Below, piece by piece: positions 25,401-37,400 of a stretch of DNA of 64,000 nt (positions within the stretch are counted from its first letter, which is position 1; every line of letters begins with the position of its first letter). The notes below the pieces were generated by a model, which worked only from the letters and a program-made list of their open reading frames with translations, searched no databases and was not told the DNA's origin. The stretch is from Tetracentron sinense (taxonomy: Eukaryota > Streptophyta > Magnoliopsida > Trochodendrales > Trochodendraceae). Position numbers and translations under genes: made by a program. Location: positions 28,657,531-28,721,530 of the forward strand of contig CM026554.1 in the NCBI GenBank assembly GCA_015143295.1, written 5' to 3'.

Positions 25401-28400
25401 CTTTATTGGAAATTGGAATACCTTACAATAATTGCATGTCAACAACTCATTCATCCTTAGTAGAAAGGTCATTAGTCCTCTAAACCAATGCCAATGCATC
25501 GATTTGATGCATTTACATTAGATTTCTAAGTTCAAAAGTCAAATTTCTTACTATAGGGATGAAAAATGAGGGGAAATTCAAAATTTTTTTTAGCTTAACT
25601 CCACATGACTCTGATTGTAGTTCTTAGGGTGAGTTTGATTATGAATGTAATAAGAATGGAATTCTGATTCTGATTGTGAATTTTTGTTATTATGATTGAT
25701 TGAGAGATGAATAAAATATTTTATGTAAGTTATATTAATATTAGTGAATCTTACATTGTCGTTAGTGAATCTTTTGTCATTCTTCCCATTACATCTCTTA
25801 CGTACATTATTGTTTCGTTTAATTTTTGATTCTCAAATGTGTATTAACATCTATTTTAACATTTCTTAAAGTTTCACTTAAAAATTCCATATTTTCCCAT
25901 TTTCCCTCAACATGCGATATATTTCCCACAAAACAATATATACTGCGATATATATATTTTTCCCAAGGTGCGACATATCCCGCGATATCGGCATTCAGAA
26001 CCTTTGCATGAATAAGGTTTGTATAAATTTATAACTTGAGCTATACATAATTGTTTCCGGTAATCAATGCAAAACATAATTCTTGTTTAAAATATTGGTG
26101 CTGATGTGCATATCAACAAGTAAAATTAGGAAACATATCTTGGACATGCACAGAAATGCATGAAAAAGCGTTTTTAAAAAATAATAGAAATATATGAAAA
26201 CACATAAAAATTTAATATCAAACTTATTATAGTGCAAAGATAAGCTAAAAATATAATAGACATAATCTAATAATTTTCATTTTAATTATTGGTATGAGGT
26301 ACTACAATGCATTATTTCATAAAACACAAATATGCTGTGTATATGTATAAATATACCAAACGACATAAGTCTAGACAACTAAACACATAATTCTATGGTA
26401 AAACAATCAGAATGGTATATATATGATTAATATACCAATTAACACAAGTGTAACCAATTGGATACACAATAATACCGTGCAGTAGATGGGACGTACACAA
26501 AGATATTATCCTAATTAATACAATAGTAAAAAACTAGAAGCATGCTAAAGGCGTTCAGTCTTAGGAAACACAATAAGATATTGTAATTGACTTACCTAGA
26601 TTGTATACAGTTTTACAAATCTATAGAACAATCATATATTATATTAAACTTAAACTCCTAGTATTAAGGCTAATAAGTATGTTTTTATTATTCGAAAGAA
26701 TTAACCCTAATCTTCTTGTTAATGCTGGTTTACCCATTGATTTGATCAAGGTTCAAAAAAACGGTTTCGGACACCGTAACGGACACGGCCGAAACCGTTA
26801 CGTAACGCCGTACCGTAACGGTTTCGGCCTTTACGGTTTTTTTTTTTTTTTGCTTAAAAAAATCATAATAAATAGAAAAAAAATAAAAATTATGTAAGGA
26901 AGAAGTAACAAGATTCTAAAGAGTTTTTTTCACTTAAAAATATCGTTTTACCTTCAGTAGATTGCACGGGGGGGTGGCAAGGGGGACGAAGCCCCCCTGC
27001 GACGCACGAAGGGGTTACGGTACCTGTATGTAGCGTAACGGTAACGGGTAACGGTGTTAACCAAAACCGTTACGTAACGGACGTTACGTAACGGTTTTAG
27101 CGTTTTTTAAAACCATGGATTTGATCGCAAATAATAAACTTATAATCCATATAGCTATTTCTTCACATTTTCTAATATTTAGGAGAGTAAAAATGAACAA
27201 AAGAGTACAAAAAAAGCACCTTGTTTATAAAATAGGGTTCTTTGATGCAGGAGCATTCTGCTCCAGAATTACCTCAAGCTATGGCTCACATATCCCATTT
27301 AACTCTAGGGTTGTGAGGTTAGGGAATGGTGAGTTCCATCATGGGCCCACAAGTTATAGTTGGAGTACGAGTTTGAATATTTTAGCCTCTATTTAAACAA
27401 TGCTCTAGGGCTGTAAGGTTAGGGATTGGTGAGTTCCATCATGGGCCAGCCCACAAGTTATAGTAGGAGTACGAGTTTGAATATTTCAGCCTCTATATAA
27501 ACAATGGCAGCCATATCATATGTAAGCTTGATTGATTATAGTTGCTGTTGCTGAAACAGTGATTGAACTTTGCACAATACTTGTTGAGATTGATTGCTTT
27601 ATTGGTTATTCATTTCAATCATTGAAAACCCAATAATCGAATTATCAAGAACAAGAGAACTTGATTTATATTTAATTAAATCCATTGAACTTTGTTCTAT
27701 ATCCGGCGATTACTCTAACAAAGGTATTCCTTTGATTCTCTCACTTTGGATTGAACCAATATTCATTAATGCTTATTATTTTGAAGTTTCAATAAATTTC
27801 CAGCATTATTCAGTAGTTTTCTGTTTGAAAATTCAATCTAGATTTGACATCTATTGATTTCTTTCGTGAGGGTTTATTCTAATGCATCTTAATATTGTTC
27901 TATTCTACTCCATTCTAAAGGACTGAAACCTGATTGGACTGATTTTTTGTTATGTCTTAGGGAAGGGGGACCCACATATTGGTTTTTTTTTTGTGGGTCC
28001 AAAGGAGTATCACTTGTCGCTCAAACATGTGACGCATAGGTAAGGTTGCCTATGCGTCGTAAGGTTGCCTATGCATCACACATATGCTATCTATTCACTA
28101 TATATTTGTGTTCATAATTCATTTTTCAAGATATGACGCCTCCCTGGAACCATAGTCATTTGTAGAAATCCATGGAACATGTTCCTAAAATCTATTTGAA
28201 CTTTGATGATATTCAACTCACACTTTGTTTCTTCTTTCCACTTTTCAGGTTCATAGAATTTCTCAAGCAGATATAAATACAGAGATAGTTTTCAATTGTC
28301 AAATGGGCCGTGGACGAACTACAACTGGGATGGTGATTGCTACTTTAATATACCTCAACCGAATTGGCTCATCTGGTAGTGTTTGTTGCTTTTGGTATCC

Positions 28401-31400
28401 AGCCCACCGAGTATATATATATCTATATATATATATTTTATATATATACACACACACACATATATACTCATATATTGATCGGTGTAAACATTTTAGTTTA
28501 TGTCCTCATTTATGTTCTTATCAGAAGGCACAAGTACGCATCTTAAAGGTATCCTCATCATTTTAGGATTTTGAGCATGCCACTATATTTGGTTATTAAG
28601 TGTGGCCTGTCAGGCATTTAGACTTGGCCAGGGAGGTCATTTATAGGCTTGAGCAGCCCAAATGATCCAGAACCTAGGAGAATACCCAGATTTCTTTGAG
28701 GCCACTCCAACCTGGACTCTAGGGTTAATTCTTCATCACTTACAGGTTGGAGAAAGGCAGACAAGCTACTAATGAGGAGGAAAAGGAAAACAGGAAAAGA
28801 CGATGTTAGTGTCAATGATCAAATTGAGCATGAAACAAAGAAAATTACTTTGGAATTAGGAGAGCAAAAGAGAAATGCAAAGGAGCAACTAATTTCTCCC
28901 TACACGAACATATTTTTGGGAAAAAAACTCAAGAAATCATTTCCCTAACGATATACATTGCTAAACGAATATGAATATATTTAAACCCTTCATTTGATTA
29001 TTCAATAAGGTCATCTATGTGCCAATAACATGCACAACCCTATATTCGAATTGGTGGGTTCACCCTCAATGAGTAGCAGTTTATCCAAAGTGGTAAGTAA
29101 AATATGCTTGGGATTCTAAATCAAAGCTTGGCATGATCTCTTGCTCCAACCTCGTTTGGATCTTAAATCTAGGCTTGGTGTGGTCATGGGGAGGTTCTTT
29201 CCATCCTTCTATATTCTTCTTTAAATGACCATCTTGTAGTTGTAGAATTTGCCTTAATAAACTTTTCTGCTTTTCTTTTTTGGTTAATTGTTAAAGTTTA
29301 TCATTTTTACTTCTTACCTGGTGTTATGAGCATTCCGCTTCTTTTTATTTGTTTTCTTCTTTTTTCTTTTTCAATAATGTCAACTTCATTGGTAAAAAGC
29401 AAGAGACTAACGACAAAAATAGGATGAGAAAATCCAGAAAATGAGAGATACTTTACAAAACTATAAAGCAATGTTTTATAAGGAGTAGAGAAAAAAGATA
29501 CTCCACTCCTTTGGCTAAGGTCTTGTTCACTCCTTTGAGTTCCTGATGAATAGTCTAAATAAAATGTCCTTTTAGTTTCCCATTTCTTTTTAACTTCATG
29601 AATGATTCATGTTGTTTTGCCTTCACTAATAACATATCATTTATGTACTTGTGTCTATGATGCTTATGCAACTTAGGTATTCCAAGGACCAATTCAATAG
29701 GGAAAGTTTTTGATGCTGGATCTAATGTGACTGATAATTTACCAAACTCAGAGGAAGCAATCCGCAAAGGAGAATATGCAGTCATACGAAGCTTGATCCG
29801 GGTCTTAGAAGTATCAAAAAAAAAGTTCTGTTTCTTATTTTTTTTCACATTTAGCAAGATTTGGATTTATTGACCAGTGGTATGCTTTCAGGGTGGTGTA
29901 GAAGGCAAAAGGCAAGTAGACAAAGTCATTGACAAGTGTGCTTCTATGCAGGTATGGTTTTCTGAGTGTGAAATGCTGAAAACTTCTTATAGTTGATCTG
30001 TTGCCTTAATTACTCTCAGAATTAAACATTACATTGCTTTTGGGCTCTAAGGATTTCTTTTAGCTTATAACTTGGAGTTTTAAACTCTTTTAAAGTGTTT
30101 TATTATGGATTGTGTAACAGAACTTACGAGAAGCAATTGCTACTTATCGCAGCAGTATTCAGCGTCAACCAGATGAGATGAAGAGGGAGGCATCACTATC
30201 TTTATTTGTGGAGTACTTGGAGAGATATTACTTCCTTATTTGTTTTGCTGTATATATTCATACAGAGAGAGCAGCCCTACGTCCTAACTCATCTGGTCAA
30301 ATAAGTTTTGCTGACTGGATGAGAGCGAGGCCAGAACTTTATAGCATACTTCGCAGGTGAATGTACAAATACATGATTAGTAAAGTTCCTAGAGCAGACT
30401 CAATTTTGACCAAGTTAGGTACGAGCCAGATGACTCCTCTTAAGTATAGCTGGTCCCAGTACTACTTGATTACATATGCAAGTAGCTTGACCAGTTTGTA
30501 TTAGACGAGTTAAATTTCCCGCGACTCATCTCCAATTTTTGTTGCTTCGATGTTAGTGCAATACAGGAAAATCCTGAGTTTTACCATGCCTGAAGGTTTG
30601 GAATGCCAACCTGTAGTTTTGCAGTACTAACATGCTTTCTGTAAACTGTGGTGTTAGTAAGTAGAAGGTTCGTGTCTTTACCTCATTTAGTATGGTGATA
30701 AATCTTGTATACAATTAATTAAAATACTGATCTCCTTGAGAATGATAGTGTAATCAATGTCAGTCAATTTGCATTAATTACTTAGTCCAATATGAGCCCC
30801 AAATATCATTGATCCTTCATTGACACCGACTTATAATTTTCTTAACCACACATTACTTTTCAGTGAGAGTTTTGTTTTTTCTAGGAGTAATTACCTTTGA
30901 TATAACTTGACCTTCATGTCTTGTTTCATGATTTCCCATTTTTTCAATTTTTTATTTTTATTATTGTTTATGAAATAAGACTCCAATCTCCAATTAGTAG
31001 AAAACACCTCAAAGTAGCACTTTTCCCTAAAGATGCTTATGTTCCAACCAGGCCAGGTTTGATATGCATTCCACCATTTGAATCTAGCCACTTTCACCTC
31101 TTTTCTGAGAGAGTATTATTATGATGCTGTGTTTGTGGCTAGGATCTCCTTGCCAAGATTGATTTGTGTCTATTTATTGTTGTAAGTGTATCGATTTTCC
31201 TATTTCGTCTATGAAACTTTAGCATTTGATCCATGTTATCTCCTTTTATTCCTATGAGGCTAGATGGTTCTTGGTGCATCAATATCATGGTTGTTAAATA
31301 AAAATTGAATCGCAAAATTGTATGAGGTCATATTGGTTTCACATTAGATTACTGATTAGTGATTACAATCATAGTAGTAGGATTCATTGTGATTTTCTTT

Positions 31401-34400
31401 ATAAAATTGAAAACAAATGAGTAAAATTGAAAACAACAAAATTATCAACTTTCCTCCTAAGTTCATGAATATATACTACCTTAATTAGATAATGGGCATT
31501 TTGATCAGTGTAGTCAAGGCATTGTGTGACGCCCCGAACCCGCGCCTAGGGAATCAAGTTCCGAGACGCGTGTCCGTTCGTCAAATCATGCAAGCGGAAG
31601 ACTTTACCCGCGAAAATGCGGGAAATTTAAACATTTATCAGATGCTTCCAAAAAGCAAATAACACCTGTCATCATAACATCCATCATACAAACCATATAC
31701 CTGTGTTATTTACATCAAGTTTGTTTTTACAAAAGTAGGCGTCTCTATCACGCCGGGTACAACTTGTACAAGCTTCCAAAATGTCCAGATAGACTTTTTA
31801 CTTACTGGTCAGTAGCTCCAAGATCTGCTGACACAAAAAGTCACTGAGTTATGAAGCCCAATAAAACCACAATCCTTCTAAACTATTTTCCACATAATAA
31901 TACGCATCAATAATGATATAATAAGCAGTTCAATTTGCATGTTACAGTAAAATAGAACAGTATATAATAAATTGTGACCCAAGGTCACTTAGGGTTACGT
32001 CACCCTAACAGAGGTTCCCGATCTCACGTTACTTTCTAATTTTGAGGTTCAGTTATGAATGTATTATATTACCAAATTATCGTTTCAATCATCAATCATG
32101 TTTCATTTCGAGTCCTGAGACTCTATTACTTGGCCACAGCCCACAAATGTTTAGCTTAAAGTCTCTAAATCATAACCATAATACATTGAGTCATTTAGAC
32201 TCACACACGCTGTTCCGGCTTTCACCCGAACATGACAAAACCTTGGGTATACCAACCCAACTTACATGGAATCCGACGATTTCATACCAAACTATGAGTC
32301 CACTAACTCAAACAAATACACCAACTCTGAGTATACCAACTCAGACCACTTCGTATCCGAAGCTTACACACACAACATGGGCATTCACCCAATAAGGACA
32401 TATTTTTCCATTCAATTGACTGGCCACATCTACCGTGTATTCTCCGCCATCGCCCTGGGTATCAGTTATGAAGGAACCCCGACCAACTTGCCTACCGTCA
32501 TCTTTTGGCTAGTCTACGGAGGAACCCCGACATCTATACCAATACCGACATCTCCTGACGTTCCACCAAGAAGGGACCCGGATAGACACGGTGCCGACAT
32601 CTTCTAACCCACCCAGAGAGGAACCCCGGACTATACACTATCTGATGTTCAGCCACTTTAAACTCCCTAGTACTCCGACATCTCCTGACTATCAGTCACG
32701 GAGGAACCACGGGCCATGCAGGACACCGCCACTCCTGACCTAGTCCAAGAGGCACTACAGACGACCTAGACAAACAGACCGACATCTCCCGACTATCAGT
32801 CACGGAGGAACCCCGGGCCTTACTGGACACCTTCTCTCCTGACCTAGTTAAAGAGGAACCATGGACTATACTTAACCCTGGTTAGATTTTCTAACCACAG
32901 GTTAACCCCAGTTAACCCAAGCCTCGCTTGATTAACTGAAATACTTGGGCCTTGCGCCCGTGAACTAACTCCAGTAACACATCGTCCCATTAGGGAGCGT
33001 TTTCAAGCTAATGGATGTCTCCATAGCCTTACAAGACATGCAAAACAATTTTTCATCATCCTAGAGTGGCGATACAATTTACCCGGGACCCGATCTAGGC
33101 TCCCCGAGGGACCACATAAAATCACATCACATAAGGGTCTCCGACCCTTTTTCATTCACGCCAAAAAAACATGCATATACTTCAGATAACAGAATATTGC
33201 AAAATAAGGGGAAAAAGAGAAGAAAAGAGGGGTTTTACCTGCTTCACGCGTTTCGAGGCGACTAGAGTCGAAACGGACACCGCCAACGCGCTCGGAAGGA
33301 TAATCAACCCTAAGGTAGAGCGCATGCAACTTTCTCTCTCAACTTTCTTTCTTTACCTTTTTTCCTCTCTCTACACGCAAAACGAGACGCCGGAGAGAAA
33401 ATCAGACGCCGCCAAAGCGTCGGGGACGTCGAAAAACCCCAAGGGGACCTCCCTTTCCCTTTCTCTCTCCTCTTTCTCTCTCTTCCTTTCTCTCTCCTCA
33501 CTTTCTCTCTCTAAAATGGTTGGGGCAGCATACTGTCTCTGCATAATTTGTGAGGTAATGAGGGTTTTAACCTTCTTTATATAAGAAATGAGATGGGTTC
33601 ATGTGCAAAACCACATGACCAATAAGGTGTGGAGTTGACCGGTCAACTCGTTTGACCGGTTGACTATTTGACCAATGTTTGAATTGTTTTTGTATTTACG
33701 GTATCCGAAACCTTACTACATAGAGTCCGATTTTGACGAAACTTTAGGTGACCGAACTTGGGGCAGTCCGACACCAACTGTAAAAATTTCGGGGAAAAAT
33801 ACTGAGTTTTGACAGCTATACTTTAGTCCGGAAGAAAATTGCAAAACCCACTAATTTCCTGATTTCGAACACAAAACAGGCCGCCGTTTCTTCGTTTGAG
33901 ATAACTAACTGCCGAGACGACAGACATTAGTCCCCACGGCCGACCGACACACATTAGTTCCAAGCGTACGGATTTCTATTAGGATCTCCAACAGATATTG
34001 GGTCCCACTTAATTTCTGGAAATATGGAAATTTCTCGTTTTTCTCAATTTTATCACACATAATGGCCCTGCGGTCCCGCGAAATGGTACGTGACAGAACC
34101 GATACGGTAGGGGTGTGTCCCGGCAGTCGACCGACACTCTGTGTGCGAGTTTCGCCAAACGATACTGAGATTTCCTCGGTGCACTTCAATCCCGAGCAAA
34201 ATCTACTTTTTATTAATTTAACAAATAATTAACTAATTAACCTCGATTAAGGACCCATAAACACATAATTTTATTATATTAAAATTCCGGGTCGTTACAC
34301 ATTGCCTAGGCGTTTTTGGGCCTCAACCGCCTAGGTGCCCCTCTAGGCAGGTGAAATTCACTGTGCGTCGCCTAGGCGGTAGGCAACACCTAGGCATCTA

Positions 34401-37400
34401 GGCGCTAGGCGGTCACCTAGGCGGTCCATACAATATTTTTTTCTAAAAACCTATTTTAAAACTCTCTTTTCAACCCTCCTTTAAAATCCTATTTAAAAAA
34501 TTCATTTAAAAACCTCTTTTAAACCATATTTTAAATGGGGTAGTGATTAGCCCACCACAATAGTCAAATGTTGTGTCCACGTGTCCCTTTTAATACCCCT
34601 TTAACTATAGTTAAGCTTAAGAAAATTAAGGTTAATATATTTTGTTTTCAAAAACTAAGGTTAGATTGCTTAAACCTTGGGGTGAATGAATCTTAACTGC
34701 AACTGATGGGTGATAAAAAGGGAACATGGACCAATGAGGATCGCACATTCCTCTACAGTGGAATGCGGCGACGTTAAGTTAAACATTTCCCATTTTAAAT
34801 CCTATTTTAAAACCCTCTTTTAAAGTCTAAAAACACTATCTTAGATATAGGTGGTGCATTTAAACTTTAAAAGTAATATCCAAAGTCAACATTCAAAATC
34901 ACCTTAAAAGTTAGAAAACTTCAAACTAATTATATATCTATTATTTATATAATGTGTATATATTAATATTACATATAAATATATTGAATATATATAAATA
35001 TAATTTAATTATTTTTATCGCCTAGGCATCGCCTCACCTAGCCAGGCTTAATCGCCTAGGCATCGCCTAGACAGCTTGACTACACTGATTTTGATTCCTC
35101 ACATCTTTATGTTTAGCGAAATGAAGTGGGTTCACTTACCTCAACCTATGTTTTCAAAGTAAAAGTGGTTCATAAAAGCATGGGGATAGATTTAAAATGA
35201 ATTGTAAAATGAATCCTAAATCATGGATTTGGATAAATTTCTTCCTAAATTTCAGAAAAAATGTGAAATATCTAGAAATAAAAATAAAATCCCAAATTCT
35301 TTCACAAGTGGAACTAATTTTGTCCATTTTATTTCACCAATAAAGAAAAATATATTATTGCCTTAAAGTTAGGTTACTTCGTAGGCAAACCAAGTATCTA
35401 ACTTATGAAAATAATTTTAGTAACTTCTCAACTAAGTAGACTATCATCAACTGTATGACTTGAACAAGTTCAACTAGTATGGAAAGCACCTTATAAACTC
35501 AAAATTTAACTTTAAGCAAACAAAAGAAATTTTCAACTTTTTCGATTAATAATGTTAATATGAAATTTATTTCATCCCAATCTTTTTTTGATCATCCTAA
35601 TTGCTTTCATTGTTCTCTTCTTTCTCTTACTTTTCAATTGTAACTCATTGTGTATATCTTCCCTGTGAGTCAATTATTGTTTGAATCCTTGTATTGTATT
35701 GTTCAGATTTTATTGAAAAGGATATTATTTGAATTGTCTACTGAGGTGATTTCTCATGTAAAAGGCATCATTGATTTATAAATCCTATATTAACAATTTT
35801 GGAGGTCCGTTTATAATTTATATGGTGTAATACTTCCAAAATGACTTCCACTTTTCCATTTAGAAACCCACTTGTATGCAAAAAAGATTGTGTATTGTTT
35901 TTCTTGAAATAGTGACAATGGTTTTCAACTCAAATTGTAGGATTTGATAGGATTTATCATTCAAGTCGGAAATAGTAAGATTCAAATGAAAATCATAGGA
36001 CTCTTCTCAAAAGGGTCTCAGATCATTTGGCTTCAAATTCAATTTGAATTTTATGATTCAAATCTTAAATCGTAATAACAACATTGATCAGGATATCTTG
36101 TTTCTAGGTCCTTCAGTTTAAATAGTTTTTAGTTAGTTTTTTCTTTTTCAACTCTTCTTTTTGTCGGTGAAGTAATAATTCTACAACACAACAAAGAGAG
36201 ATACGATTGGATTACACAGAGGTGAGCAATCTATAAGTACAGAAACTAAAAAAGAATCAACTATATAACGCCGTACTACTAAACAAGCGCCCCCCCCCCC
36301 CCTTCTCAATGGCCCACACCTTACATGTGATTTCAGCCCTAAATCATCTCAATCCTCCCTAGTCAAGAACCATGACTTGAGAGACGTCATTATGAACAAT
36401 CTGATTTTTTCTTTCAGCATGTAAGTGTTATCGAGCTCCCTCAACACTTTTTATAATCAGCAACTGGCTTCTAGTTTTGTTCTCTCTTAATTGGCTGGTT
36501 ATACATGTTTGATCTCTCAAATGCATTTAGGGTGACTGATCTGCATCTATCAGCACCTCTGGCTTCTATTATAGGCATTCTACCTTGTTCTTCCATATAA
36601 AAGATAGGTGATACTCTGCTCCATCATGCAAATGGTCCATGATATATAGTTCATGTCTTTCTCTTGATTTGATAGCTCAGCCAAAATTAATTCTTCGCAC
36701 TTTCTGATTGTGCTTTAGCTTCTCACGATACAGTAATATAAGTAACTTTTTTCAGTCTCCATTCTGGAAACATTGGTTGTTTTACATTTTTATTCTTTAT
36801 TTTTTGTGAAGTCCTGGAGGAAATTGCAAATAGATTATGATCTCAGGTCTGTGGTAGTCCCCTCTTCATAAAAAACCTCATTCACCAGTTCTTGCACATC
36901 TCTTTATTACCATTTGTTTCTCTTTTATTTGTTTTTTTCCATGTTCTGGTAGCAGTATGTCCTCTTATTCGTTCCTCTCCTTTGTTGCAAGCACTTTTTT
37001 ATGTGTATCTTTATTTTGTCATCTATCTATCCATCATATTTTGGCAAGGAAATTCAAAGGCTGGAATTATAAGGAATAAATGAATAATCAGGACAGGAAG
37101 GCACTGAAGAAGGCCAAATGTATATATCTGAGATCAATGGGGTTGAACCTGTATGGGAAAACCTATTTCCTCTGGACCTGTACAGTACACAGAGAACGAA
37201 GAGGGATAGGAAGACAAGGCAATCAAGGCCACATTGTTCAGTGCTTATGGGGCCAGTTTCATTCTTCAAAATATCTGTTCCTATCACCAGATGATGAAAC
37301 TGTTGATAGATTATGTTCTTTGTAGTACACAACATGTCAACTTTACCTTTTACGCATTGTTCATTGTTGGAATTTTCTATGCTTCAGTCATGATACCATT

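Larger units (their letters stand above)
2024..28248 (+). other. Giant 26.2 kb intron, transposon-filled
   Basis: Bounded by the GTGAGT donor at 2024 and the CTTTTCAG acceptor ending at 28248. The flanking exons are consecutive blocks of the same protein. Inside I identify copia, hAT, LINE and gypsy-like LTR material plus several foldback elements, annotated separately. Confidence 0.85.
31525..34299 (-). mobile_element. Solo LTR (gypsy-like), 2.78 kb
   Basis: The edges TGTGACGCCCCGAACCC and ATTCCGGGTCGTTACA are flanked by a perfect 5 bp duplication, CATTG (31520-31524 and 34300-34304). It is clearly related to the LTR parts at 16053-25387 (same edges; GAAGCCCAATAAAACC near 31855). There is no internal coding region. 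By edge comparison it is oriented to the minus strand. Confidence 0.9.
31506..35087. mobile_element. Non-autonomous hAT-type element rich in CCTAGGCG, split by a solo LTR
   Basis: The ends CAGTGTAGTCAAGGC and GCTTGACTACACTG form an inverted repeat, flanked by a perfect 8 bp duplication, ATTTTGAT (31498-31505 and 35088-35095). CGCCTAGGCG-type palindromes cluster near both ends (34304-34430 and 35020-35070). It has no transposase. The same end and motif occur at about 7228-7310, next to the hAT transposase remnant, which suggests that family could mobilise it. Without the LTR the element is about 0.8 kb. Confidence 0.88.
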
